Source of the DNA: an uncultured Pseudomonadota bacterium
Lineage (GTDB): Bacteria > Pseudomonadota > Gammaproteobacteria > Burkholderiales > Methylophilaceae
Direction: 5' to 3'
Assembly (NCBI GenBank): GCA_903926935.1
Contig: CAIYLB010000214.1
Location: 1 to 33,862 of the forward strand
DNA length: 33,862 bases
Below the pieces are notes generated by a model that worked only from the letters and a program-made list of their open reading frames with translations, did not search any database and was not told the origin of the DNA. Made by a program: the position numbers and the translations under genes. Position 1 is the first letter of the stretch. Each line of letters begins with the position of its first letter. This document shows, one piece after another, positions 17,917 through 27,031 of the stretch.

Positions 17917-19497
17917 TTATTTCATTTCAAAGCCGTCTTGAGCTTTTTTTTGCTCAAGAATGACCGTGCTTGACTGTGATGAAGCATCCTTATCTACTGG
18001 TATTGCAGTCTGCGTTGCTTTTCCTTCCAACTTACCATTCAAGAAAAACTCAGCACTACTAGGTTCGTTAAAATTATCTGTAGGCAATTTATAATCTGCC
18101 GATAGTGGCTTAACCAATCTCGGCGTTATAACAAATAGCAACTCAGTTTTTTCATTCTGGAAAGAACTACTGCGAAAAAGAGCGCCGAGAATTGGAATAT
18201 TACCCAAAATTGGAAAACGCTTAATATTCTCTGTGGTGTTGTTTTTCAGTAAACCAGCTATAGCAAAGCTTTGTCCATCATGTAATTGCACCGTAGTAGA
18301 AACACGTCGAGTAATCAGCGAAGGGTAACTTGAGATAGTAGTTCCAGCTGTTTCTTCAGATTTAGCTAATTCCGTCACCTCAGGAGCAACTCTTAAGTTT
18401 ATAAGGCCATCTTCCAATACAGTAGGGGTGAACTTGAGACCAACCCCAAAATCTTTTTCCTCAAGGGTGATGGCGCCATATGTTCCTTGTGGCACTGGAA
18501 TATAAAATTTTCCACCTGCTAAAAAACTACCTTCCTGACCACTAATAGCAATAATATTAGGCTCTGCTAACATCTTAACAATACCATCTCTATTCTCGGC
18601 ATCTACTGCGATATGGGTATTGCCATGGTCAATCGTTATTTTTCCATCCGTTAAACTCAGAAAACCAGCAGCGATGCCATAAGCCACACCACCATTCACA
18701 CGGGAACCAGCAAATGAAGCGCCTAATTTATCCAATAAATTTTTTGAAACTTCTGCCATCTTCACTTCAAGCATCACTTGTTGCGGTGCGGCAACTTGCA
18801 ACATATTGATGACTTTTTTATCTTTATCTAGTCCAGCATAGGCTTCAGCAAGCGCTAAGGCTTTATCAACTTTGACTGAATCACTAACGGTACCAGTTAA
18901 TACCAAAGAATCAGCGGCAGTACTTACCTTAATGCCTTTTTCGTTAGGCAAAACTTGTTGCAATTTAACTTGCAGTGCAGCGGCATCGACGCCTACTGTT
19001 ACGCCAACAACACTGACGTCCATCACAGCAGTTTTCCCAGATTGATCCCAAATAATCACCACTGTCGAACCGACTGTTTTTGCGTGTATAACAACCTCTC
19101 TAGGACTGGTCACTTCGACCTGCACTATTTTTTCGTCATCCACTTTTACTTTTTTTAGATTCATACCTGCTTGCAACCTAACTAAATGAGATTGGCCAAG
19201 TGAAAGTTCCATCTTAGGCACAAGCTCGGTCAATGTTTGGGCAGAACGAGAAGATTTATCAGCGGGGCTTATAGCGCCAGCCAAGTGACGCGCCTTAAAT
19301 CTAGTTGGAAAACTTTTTTTCGCTGGCGCAGCATTGACAAAATCGGACTTAACAACGGCTCCATTAAAAGGCTCCGCAGCATATAACTGTGTCCCTGCGA
19401 ATATGGTAATACCTAATGTTGCTGCTAGTAACTTGCCACTGTAATGTAATAACTGGCCACCTAAAAACTGGCTATGAGTAATTTTCTGCATATTCAT
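17917..19497 (-). CDS. rcpA: Tad outer-membrane secretin RcpA/CpaC
   Basis: SLGQSHLVRLQAGMNLKKVKVDDEKIVQV (N-terminal secretin/BON domain) and LINLRVAPEVTEL...LLKNNTTENIKRFPILGNIPILGALFRSSSFQNEKTELLFVITPRLV (secretin core). ATG 19497 preceded by GGGAGA. Confidence 0.93.
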   Translation of the reverse strand: MNMQKITHSQFLGGQLLHYSGKLLAATLGITIFAGTQLYAAEPFNGAVVKSDFVNAAPAKKSFPTRFKARHLAGAISPADKSSRSAQTLTELVPKMELSLGQSHLVRLQAGMNLKKVKVDDEKIVQVEVTSPREVVIHAKTVGSTVVIIWDQSGKTAVMDVSVVGVTVGVDAAALQVKLQQVLPNEKGIKVSTAADSLVLTGTVSDSVKVDKALALAEAYAGLDKDKKVINMLQVAAPQQVMLEVKMAEVSKNLLDKLGASFAGSRVNGGVAYGIAAGFLSLTDGKITIDHGNTHIAVDAENRDGIVKMLAEPNIIAISGQEGSFLAGGKFYIPVPQGTYGAITLEEKDFGVGLKFTPTVLEDGLINLRVAPEVTELAKSEETAGTTISSYPSLITRRVSTTVQLHDGQSFAIAGLLKNNTTENIKRFPILGNIPILGALFRSSSFQNEKTELLFVITPRLVKPLSADYKLPTDNFNEPSSAEFFLNGKLEGKATQTAIPVDKDASSQSSTVILEQKKAQDGFEMK

Positions 19498-19584
19498 TTC
19501 TCCCTGGTAATACGCCATTTCGCTTTCAAATTCGCTACAAAATACCTACTATTTACACACTAATTTAAGTGACATCTATGTAGC

Positions 19585-20460
19585 TTAAGGCTTAAATTCC
19601 TCAATCGTTTTGGTTGAACCACGCACCACCTCCACCTGCTCGTAGGCTGCGGGTTTGTCAACGGATCTCTTTGCAGAAGCTCTGCGATTTACCGTCAAAT
19701 TTTTAACAGGCGTACTCAATTCTGGCTGTTGTGGCATAGTTACCAAAGGCTCCGTGCGGTTAAGTAAATTCTTTTTAGTAGACCCTAGAGTCGTCACAAG
19801 GCTGCTATCAATCTGATTACGTAAAACTAAGGACAGTGTTCCGACGCTACGTGCAAGATCTAGCTTTTCAGCCTGCTCTGGCGTAACTTCAAGCGTTACA
19901 GCATTCACAACCTTAGGCTTTGTGTCATCTCTAAGCTGCTCCTGCGCAACAGCAAGCACCAGAATATGCTCCAAGACAATTTTGGAGATACTCTTGTTTA
20001 CGTTGTCAGACTTAATACTTTCATCTTCGGTATTTACAACGATATCTACATAATTGCCCGGCAAGGCAAACCCAGCCACACCAACCACATCGTTCACCCT
20101 AACTGTCATAGCGCGATTACCTTTACCGATGACAGCGGACAATCCGCCTGTAGCGCCTAAAGGTGCGAGCTTAGATTCCAAAACCGGCTCATCACGTAGC
20201 AAGCTAGTTTTCAACACACGGGCATCTAACGCTTTAATATCTTCATAAGCACCTTTAGGCACGCTACCTTTGGGCCAATCGGACAGCTTAAGCACCTGTG
20301 GCGTAAGCGGTGAGCCTATATCAATATCATTGGCCGCCACAACGACTTTACTTGAGGCTACCTTAGCTTGTTTTGACATCCAATTTGAGGCTAGAACAAC
20401 AGCACCCAAGCCTATGCTTACTGAAATTACAATCATTATTACAGCTCTTGGATTTTTCAT
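19585..20460 (-). CDS. rcpC: Flp pilus assembly protein RcpC/CpaB
   Basis: SAF domain: VVVAANDIDIGSPLTPQVLKLSDWPKGSVPKGAYEDI...NRAMTVRVNDVVGVAGFALPGNYVDIV. Confidence 0.92.
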   Translation of the reverse strand: MKNPRAVIMIVISVSIGLGAVVLASNWMSKQAKVASSKVVVAANDIDIGSPLTPQVLKLSDWPKGSVPKGAYEDIKALDARVLKTSLLRDEPVLESKLAPLGATGGLSAVIGKGNRAMTVRVNDVVGVAGFALPGNYVDIVVNTEDESIKSDNVNKSISKIVLEHILVLAVAQEQLRDDTKPKVVNAVTLEVTPEQAEKLDLARSVGTLSLVLRNQIDSSLVTTLGSTKKNLLNRTEPLVTMPQQPELSTPVKNLTVNRRASAKRSVDKPAAYEQVEVVRGSTKTIEEFKP

Positions 20461-20530
20461 TTGTGCGCCCCTTTGATCTCTAAACTTTCATTAACAAATG
20501 TGTGTCTTGTATGTATTAAACTTGTGTCAA

Positions 20531-21862
20531 TTAATCATGTGTAAAATAGTTATTCCATGCCCAATCTATCAACTCTCTAGACATCACTGCCGGCGTGCCT
20601 TCATATATAGCAATGTCTCTTAACTGCTCCAAAATATCGCGAGGAATACACGCATATAAAGGCTTACCACTTTTGTAATGATGCTCATGCAGCAGAAAAT
20701 TAAAGCCATCTTCACTAAATGGAATTTTTAATTCACTGCAGACTTGCTGAGTAATCAGCCGATATTCTTCTTCACTAAGTAGTCCTACATATATTTTGTA
20801 GCCAAGCCGGCGTAAAAATGCTTCATCTGCAAGTTTGCTGGGGGCTAAATTGGTTGAAAAAACCACAATCACATCAAACGGCAACATAAATTTTTTGCCT
20901 GTATGTAAGGCTAAATAATCCACATGGCGATCTAGCGGCACAATCCAACGGTTCATAATGTCAATAGCCGGGGCTAATTGCCGACCTAAATCATCAATAA
21001 TCAGCAAGCCATTATTGGCTTTTACTTGTGGTGGCGCCTGATAAAAACGCGCATTTTCATCAAAGTCTAAATCCAACATAGATAACGTCAGTTCGCCGCC
21101 AGTTTTCACCACTGGCCGACTGCATGGCACCCAACGTGCATCTGAACTCATCCGCCGATCAAAACCTGTAGCGCTATTGCCATTGCTACCTGGCGGCAAC
21201 AAAGGTATATGCGTTAAGGGATCGAACACCTGTATCACTTCGTTATCTACCACAATGGCATGTGGTATAGCTACATCGCCGGTTAATAGCCCGGCCAAAT
21301 GTTCTGCGATAAAGGTCTTACCACTACCAGGCGGGCCATAGACAAAAATTGCGCGGCCTGAATTCATGGCAGCACCAAATTGCTTGAGAATGCCTTCTTT
21401 AATCACCAAGCCACTAAATGCTTTTGCTAGTTGCTCATGCGTCACTTGCATATTCTTTACCGACTGCAAATTCACTTGATCAATATAGGCATGCAAACTG
21501 ATAGGTGCCGGACCCACATACTGGTTTTTTCGCAAATAATCATCTGCCCGTAAACGGCCAAGTTCAGTTAGATTGTAAGAAATCGCCGTTTCAGCTTCGC
21601 TACTACGTGATGCTTCACATATATGCTCGGTACGCATGAAAGCTAACAAAGGCTCTAACACAGCCACGGAAAGTTTGGAATGGGAAACAAGATCAAGCAA
21701 GCGCATATGCCCGCCCATGAACAAAGTTTTGGTGAGAAGCTCCACTAAAAATTCAAAGCTAAGACCAGTTTCTTCGATAGTACAAGGTTGAGCAGGAGGC
21801 TGCCATTTACGCCGCTCCACTTGCACTATATCTAACGATTCCGTAAGCTTTGATATCATCAT
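20531..21862 (-). CDS. AAA+ ATPase embedded in the Tad locus
   Basis: Walker A IFVYGPPGSGKTFIAEHLAG, Walker B GLLIIDDLGRQ, sensor VVFSTNLAPSKLADEAFLRRLGYKIYVG; about 150-aa N-terminal region with LTELGRLRADDYL winged-helix-like segment. Confidence 0.85.
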   Translation of the reverse strand: MMISKLTESLDIVQVERRKWQPPAQPCTIEETGLSFEFLVELLTKTLFMGGHMRLLDLVSHSKLSVAVLEPLLAFMRTEHICEASRSSEAETAISYNLTELGRLRADDYLRKNQYVGPAPISLHAYIDQVNLQSVKNMQVTHEQLAKAFSGLVIKEGILKQFGAAMNSGRAIFVYGPPGSGKTFIAEHLAGLLTGDVAIPHAIVVDNEVIQVFDPLTHIPLLPPGSNGNSATGFDRRMSSDARWVPCSRPVVKTGGELTLSMLDLDFDENARFYQAPPQVKANNGLLIIDDLGRQLAPAIDIMNRWIVPLDRHVDYLALHTGKKFMLPFDVIVVFSTNLAPSKLADEAFLRRLGYKIYVGLLSEEEYRLITQQVCSELKIPFSEDGFNFLLHEHHYKSGKPLYACIPRDILEQLRDIAIYEGTPAVMSRELIDWAWNNYFTHD

Positions 21863-21950
21863 TTAGCTCTTCTTTTTATTAATATTCGCTATTTTTTATA
21901 ATTATTTTTTTACTCAATGTCCATTGATATCAAAAATTTATATAAAAAAC

Positions 21951-22523
21951 TCACTGCATTCGTTGCCACACTAAAAAACCAAAAGTTCCTACAGTTATTG
22001 CCAGCGCGTAAGGTAGTTTACCTACAGAAATAGGTAAGTCATTCATTAATGGCAATTGCCCTGCACTCATTTTCACCATTCCGCCTAGTAATATAAGCTT
22101 GATGTTTTGTAGCATTTGACCAAACTGCTTAGACCTCACGACTAAGATTAACGCCATCAATCCACCGGCTACAAAGGTGGCTAACACCACGCCTAAAATA
22201 TCATTTGGTCCTAGAAAGGCACCTACCATAGCCATCAATTTGACATCGCCAGCACCCATAGCACGCAAGTAATAAATAGGCAATAACATTACTAGACCTA
22301 CAACCAAACCCTCCAAAGCAACTAAGAAACCCAACCCACCAGGTGTTGTATTGTTGAAACCGGAACCTTCAGGTAGAAAACCATTCAACGCCACGCCCAT
22401 CAAAATCCCAATCAACACTAACTTATTAGGAATGCGGCGAGTGCGAACATCTTGCCTTGTCACCATCAACAACAAACAAAACAGCGGCGTTAACGCTAAC
22501 AATCCTATTAAGTTTGGTGACAT
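21951..22523 (-). CDS. tadV: Prepilin peptidase TadV/CpaA
   Basis: A24 aspartyl peptidase motifs VTRQDVRTRRIPNKLVL and YLRAMGAGDVKLMAMVGAFLG. Confidence 0.93.
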   Translation of the reverse strand: MSPNLIGLLALTPLFCLLLMVTRQDVRTRRIPNKLVLIGILMGVALNGFLPEGSGFNNTTPGGLGFLVALEGLVVGLVMLLPIYYLRAMGAGDVKLMAMVGAFLGPNDILGVVLATFVAGGLMALILVVRSKQFGQMLQNIKLILLGGMVKMSAGQLPLMNDLPISVGKLPYALAITVGTFGFLVWQRMQ

Positions 22524-22665
22524 AGTAATCTTTCACAAATAGTTTCAGCGTAAACCACATCGTGCAATTTATATGTGTACTACCAGCATCCAATCGCCTT
22601 AAGACAACGAGGAATTAAAGCCTTCAAACTTATAAGCCTCGCTACATTCCATAGAAACAGTACTA

Positions 22666-22717
22666 GGCCTTTAAGCATGCATCATTAGGCTAACCTCATA
22701 TATTATGCAAAAAGGCC
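22666..22717 (-). promoter_or_regulatory. Intercistronic stem-loop between flp and tadV
   Basis: GGCCTTT (22666-22672) pairs with AAAGGCC (22711-22717); inner TGCAT/ATGCA arms; no strong U tract follows. Confidence 0.45.
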
Positions 22718-22729
22718 ACGCTGACTCAA

Positions 22730-22909
22730 CTAAGAAGTGGTGAGTTTAGTTCCTACAGTAGTGAACACCGTATTAATTTTCGTACCGACCGTTTGTACCG
22801 CAGTCACAATCACCACCGCAATTAATGCTGCAATAAGCGCATATTCAATAGCAGTTACACCTTCTTCATCATTTAAAAAACGTTGAAAGCCTAAATAAAA
22901 ATTTTTCAC
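22730..22909 (-). CDS. flp: Flp-family type IVb pilin (59 aa, GTG start)
   Basis: VKNFYLGFQRFLNDEEGVTAIEYALIAALIAVVIVTAVQTVGTKINTVFTTVGTKLTTS; typical (V)TAIEYALIA Flp motif; AAGGAG 5' of GTG. Below the ORF-track size cutoff. Confidence 0.93.
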   Translation of the reverse strand: MKNFYLGFQRFLNDEEGVTAIEYALIAALIAVVIVTAVQTVGTKINTVFTTVGTKLTTS

Positions 22910-23249
22910 AATAATTCTCCTTAATTAATAAAAACTAACTAATTACAACAACTAATAACGTTTACTTAAAACCAATCTCACATCTTGCGAATCCGTTTGA
23001 TGTTGGCTTGCATAAACTTACCTGCCATCCCTAACGCCACGCCGATGTTTGTAATTTACTGTAATAAAGTTGGCTTTTCTATACGTGCGAACCCCTAACA
23101 ATTAACTGGATGCATGTATAGAATTAGCGGCTTAGTGAAAAAAAGTTAAGTGTGTGAGTAAAATTCTGATGGGGACTTGACGCTGAATTAGCTAGCCAAA
23201 ATTAGCAAAACTACTAGTAATTTATTCTATAAAACTAATAGATGAACGT

Positions 23250-25286
23250 TCAATATACAAGCTTAATTTGGTGTGCGATGCGTACTAAGCTTCTATCGAT
23301 ATTTTTATTAAAATCGTCAGCTACTGTTAACTTTTTATCCGCATCCAAATCAGAATCAACTAGACGCACTTTTTTTTCTAAAGTATCTAATTCATCAATT
23401 ATTTTAGGTGAAGCAAGCTGGCGTAACGCTTCAATGGCTATTAAATGTTGATTGTAAGCTCCAAAAACTTGGCCTTGCGCACGTTTTAAAGTATTAATCG
23501 CCTCGGTACGATGACCTTCATCTACTTGCAAACGAGCCAACATTATGAAGCTGCTAGTGTGGTAAGGATCCGCTTTTAGGTTGTCTATAAGCACCTGGTG
23601 TGCTTTGGCATAAGCACCATTAGCATGACTCATATTGCCACGGCTAACACTGGCACCACCAACATCACCATCTAAAATCAGGTGATTGGCTATCAGCACT
23701 TTAGCTTGGCGCACGCCTATATTTGGATCATTAGCGGTTTGTGCGCGCAAGCTTTCAAAGCGCTCTAGCGTATCTTTAAGCAACGTTCGCTGAAATGCTA
23801 CGCCTGAACTGTGGATAAAGGCGCTATCAGCTAAAGCAAGCTCCGCCGTTCTCAGGATAATTTCTTGTGCTATTAGTTCTTGTGGGTTGATTTTGGTAAT
23901 TAATTTTGCAATTTTATAAGCATTCATTTTGTGTGATATAAGATTGGCTGAGTTAATGCTAGATTGTTTATTAATTAATCCAGATACAAGATTAGGGCCT
24001 AACGCTAGAGCCATAAGTAAAACAACACTACCCAAAAATATACGTTTTGTCGGCTGGCTAATTCTATCTAAATTTACATTCAGATTGGAAGCTAGACTAA
24101 AAAATTCAATAGTGTGCTTTGTATCTATTAATTGCGCTGCTCTAGCAAGGTAAAGCCCTGCCAATATATTCATAAATGCCCCGTAAAAAATAAAATTAAC
24201 GCTTGCATGAATAAATAAGGCTAATACACCAAGTAATAAAGCAGTACTTTCTAAACTGGACAAATTATCGACACGTTGCAGGCTACGTTTTAACTGAAAC
24301 AGTAATCCCAATAACAGGCCTAACAATAGCAATAGGGCTGGAATTCCGCCCTCAGCGGCAAATTGCAGGTAGTCACTGTGCGCAGAAAAACCAGCACTGC
24401 CATTTTCCAAAGGTGAGCGGTATGCCGGATAGTAGTTCATAAATGTACCCCAACCAGTGCCTACAAAAGGGTGAGATAATGTCATTTTTATGCTGGATTG
24501 CCATAGCAAAAGTCGTAAATAGGTTGAAGGATCTTCTGCCAATTTAAAGGTACGGTCAGCAATGCTGACGTGTAACAACAGATCGCTGCAAAAATAAGCC
24601 GATACCGCAATAAGCGGAATAATGGCAACTAAACGTCTAGATTGAGCATTGCGATAAGCCGCCCACAATAAAATGGGCAGTAATAACAACCATGTGGCGA
24701 TTCCGCCTCGTGACGAGGTAGCAAACAAGGCGGTACTCATCAAAAATAAACCAGCTCCCGACAATAATGGCAACCAGCGATATGACTTTGATTGGCTGCT
24801 TAAGAATAAAAAAGTGGCAGGAAACCAAAGTATATTAATCAATGCAGCAAAAAGATTGCGATCTTTTAACGGACCAACGGCGTAACCATAGCCGACCTGA
24901 TTAAAAACTTGCCAGATTGCCCAAACGGCCAAACCGACCCCCATGACAAAGAGTGCTATACGTAAATACTTCCATATTGTGAAAAAGTTAGATGTATTGC
25001 TGGCCGCCAAATAAACCACTGGTAAATTTACCAAAATTGCCAATGTCGTCATACTAGTTTGATGAATAGCACTGCTGAAGGCAACGATCAATAACCACAC
25101 TAGATAAATCAACATAAATCTAGATAAAGGGTAAACCTGCCAGGAACGATTTATTAATACATCGCGGCAGCCAAGCACAACCATTATCATTAAAAAAAAC
25201 TCAGTCACCGCGCTACCTGCATACCAAAAGCCGGATAAAATTAATTCAATAATGAATAGTAAAAAAATTAATTGACTTGGATTCAT
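23250..25286 (-). CDS. O-antigen ligase/PglL-type (Wzy_C) membrane protein with periplasmic TPR-like C-terminus
   Basis: About 10 TM segments, PFVGTGWGTFMNYYP...SAHSDYLQFAAEGGIPALLLLL (Wzy_C-type loop), C-terminal helical repeats. Confidence 0.85.
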   Translation of the reverse strand: MNPSQLIFLLFIIELILSGFWYAGSAVTEFFLMIMVVLGCRDVLINRSWQVYPLSRFMLIYLVWLLIVAFSSAIHQTSMTTLAILVNLPVVYLAASNTSNFFTIWKYLRIALFVMGVGLAVWAIWQVFNQVGYGYAVGPLKDRNLFAALINILWFPATFLFLSSQSKSYRWLPLLSGAGLFLMSTALFATSSRGGIATWLLLLPILLWAAYRNAQSRRLVAIIPLIAVSAYFCSDLLLHVSIADRTFKLAEDPSTYLRLLLWQSSIKMTLSHPFVGTGWGTFMNYYPAYRSPLENGSAGFSAHSDYLQFAAEGGIPALLLLLGLLLGLLFQLKRSLQRVDNLSSLESTALLLGVLALFIHASVNFIFYGAFMNILAGLYLARAAQLIDTKHTIEFFSLASNLNVNLDRISQPTKRIFLGSVVLLMALALGPNLVSGLINKQSSINSANLISHKMNAYKIAKLITKINPQELIAQEIILRTAELALADSAFIHSSGVAFQRTLLKDTLERFESLRAQTANDPNIGVRQAKVLIANHLILDGDVGGASVSRGNMSHANGAYAKAHQVLIDNLKADPYHTSSFIMLARLQVDEGHRTEAINTLKRAQGQVFGAYNQHLIAIEALRQLASPKIIDELDTLEKKVRLVDSDLDADKKLTVADDFNKNIDRSLVRIAHQIKLVY

Positions 25287-25340
25287 GAAATTTGTGCTTG
25301 TAGGTAATTTAATAACAATGCTTTAAATGTATTTACCGAG

Positions 25341-25374
25341 CTATTGTAATAACAGAACTATTGTAATAACAGAA
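25341..25374. repeat. 17-bp direct tandem duplication (CTATTGTAATAACAGAA x2)
   Basis: Two exact adjacent copies at 25341-25357 and 25358-25374. Confidence 0.9.
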
Positions 25375-25406
25375 CTACAGATCATTAGTAAATTCGTGCA
25401 AACGCG

Positions 25407-25422
25407 TAAGGGCTAGCCCTTA
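25407..25422. promoter_or_regulatory. Perfect 16-bp palindrome TAAGGGCTAGCCCTTA upstream of the sensor kinase (candidate operator)
   Basis: Exact self-complement; a 14/16 match occurs at 8347-8362. Confidence 0.5.
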
Positions 25423-25518
25423 TAAGGCGGTTTTTAGAGGCAGATTGATGGACATACATCTGCATTGTGTCGTAGACTTTAATGGTTACTACCCACCTTT
25501 TTTTGATAAGGAAATGGT

Positions 25519-27018
25519 TTGATTGATCTACTTAAGGGCTTGAATTTTGAGTTGCTGTTCGAAGCCGCAGTAGATGCCATGTTACTGGTAGATGATAAAG
25601 GCGCAATTATTGTTGCTAATAAGCCCGCGCAAGAGATGCTAGGCTACACAAGCGAAATACTATGCGGCCTTAAAGTTGAGGCGCTGATGCCATCACGCTT
25701 CAGGCGCAGCCACCACCAGCATAGAGAAACTTATACGCAAAACCCAGAAAAACGCGCCATGGGCAGCGGGCGGCCACTTGTAGTACTGCGACAAGATGGT
25801 AAAGAATTACAGGTTAATATCGGCCTAAGCCCGATCAAAAATGCCAATCAGTGCTATAACCTAGTGACCATCTATGAGGCCGAGTCTCTTCGGCAGGCTG
25901 AAGAATCATTTAAAACCAGTGAAGAACGCCTACAATTAGCCAAAGAAGCTGCCGGTTTGGGCGTGTTTGATTTCGACTCCAACCAAAATGTGTTGCATTG
26001 GGACGATAAAATGCGTGATCTTTGGGGGGCCGAATCTGAAGAGTCCATCACTCATGAAAAACGCTTCGTTACCATTATTCACCCAGCAGACCAAATTGCT
26101 AGGCAAGAGGCACTTGAAGCGGCAATCAATCCAAAAGGTAGTGGCGAGTACCATGCTAATTATCGGGTAATTAATCCAAATACTCATGCTCAACGCTGGG
26201 TATCAGCCATCGGACGTATGCACTTTGAAGACGGTATCGCCATCCGTTTAGTAGGTGTAGCGCGGGATATTACCGAGCAAAAAATGTTAGAAAAAAAATC
26301 ACAAGAACAACGTACCGAAGTGGAATTGATTTCACAACAAATGGTAGCCGCTCATACCGCTTCGGCTATTGCACATGAGCTTAATCAGCCTTTGGCGGCC
26401 ATATCTGCCTACAGCGAAGTAGCTTTGTATGCAATGCAAGCCAGCACGCATTATCCAGATAATTTAAAACATGCGCTTGAAGGATGTGTAGCGCAGGCGA
26501 ACCGCGCAGGCCGCAGTTTGCATGAATTATTAAATTTCCTGCAAAAAAGCGATTTAGTCACTGAGAAATTTGATCTTAACGAGGCCATAAAAGAGGCTTT
26601 GAATCACGTACGTGGCAGTGGTTATTTAGAGTTTCGCCCTTCGATACAGCTAGAAAAAAACTTACCAAAAGTATTGGCTAACAGAATTCAGGTACAAAAA
26701 ATATTGATCAATTTGCTCACAAACGCCCTGGAGGCGATGCGCGGAGCAACAATAAAAAATTCTGTCATCAAGGTCAGTGTACGTACTAGTGCGATCTCAA
26801 ATATGGCCCATGTCTCGCTGCAAGATAAAGGTCCAGGCTTAGACGCTGAAACAGCCAAACGCATCTTTGATCCTTTTTTTACCACAAAAAAAACTGGCAT
26901 AGGCATGGGGCTTGCCATTAGCCGCGCACTAACCGAAGCCAATGGCGGCGAGCTTTGGCTCGATCCAAGCACGGATATTGGCGCAACATTTCATTTGACT
27001 TTACCCTTTGCACCGTAA
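25519..27018 (+). CDS. PAS-PAS sensor histidine kinase (FixL-like)
   Basis: Two PAS domains; HisKA SAIAHELNQPLAAISAY; HATPase GLDAETAKRIFDPFFTTKKTGIGMGLAISRAL; TTG start behind AAGGAAA. Confidence 0.92.
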   Translation: MIDLLKGLNFELLFEAAVDAMLLVDDKGAIIVANKPAQEMLGYTSEILCGLKVEALMPSRFRRSHHQHRETYTQNPEKRAMGSGRPLVVLRQDGKELQVNIGLSPIKNANQCYNLVTIYEAESLRQAEESFKTSEERLQLAKEAAGLGVFDFDSNQNVLHWDDKMRDLWGAESEESITHEKRFVTIIHPADQIARQEALEAAINPKGSGEYHANYRVINPNTHAQRWVSAIGRMHFEDGIAIRLVGVARDITEQKMLEKKSQEQRTEVELISQQMVAAHTASAIAHELNQPLAAISAYSEVALYAMQASTHYPDNLKHALEGCVAQANRAGRSLHELLNFLQKSDLVTEKFDLNEAIKEALNHVRGSGYLEFRPSIQLEKNLPKVLANRIQVQKILINLLTNALEAMRGATIKNSVIKVSVRTSAISNMAHVSLQDKGPGLDAETAKRIFDPFFTTKKTGIGMGLAISRALTEANGGELWLDPSTDIGATFHLTLPFAP

Positions 27019-27031
27019 GGAAACATGATTC

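Noticed and set aside
22910-23060. Possible sigma-54 promoter upstream of flp (TGGCAGG...TTTATGC on minus strand)
   Set aside because: Spacing between GG and GC is 13 nt rather than the required 10.
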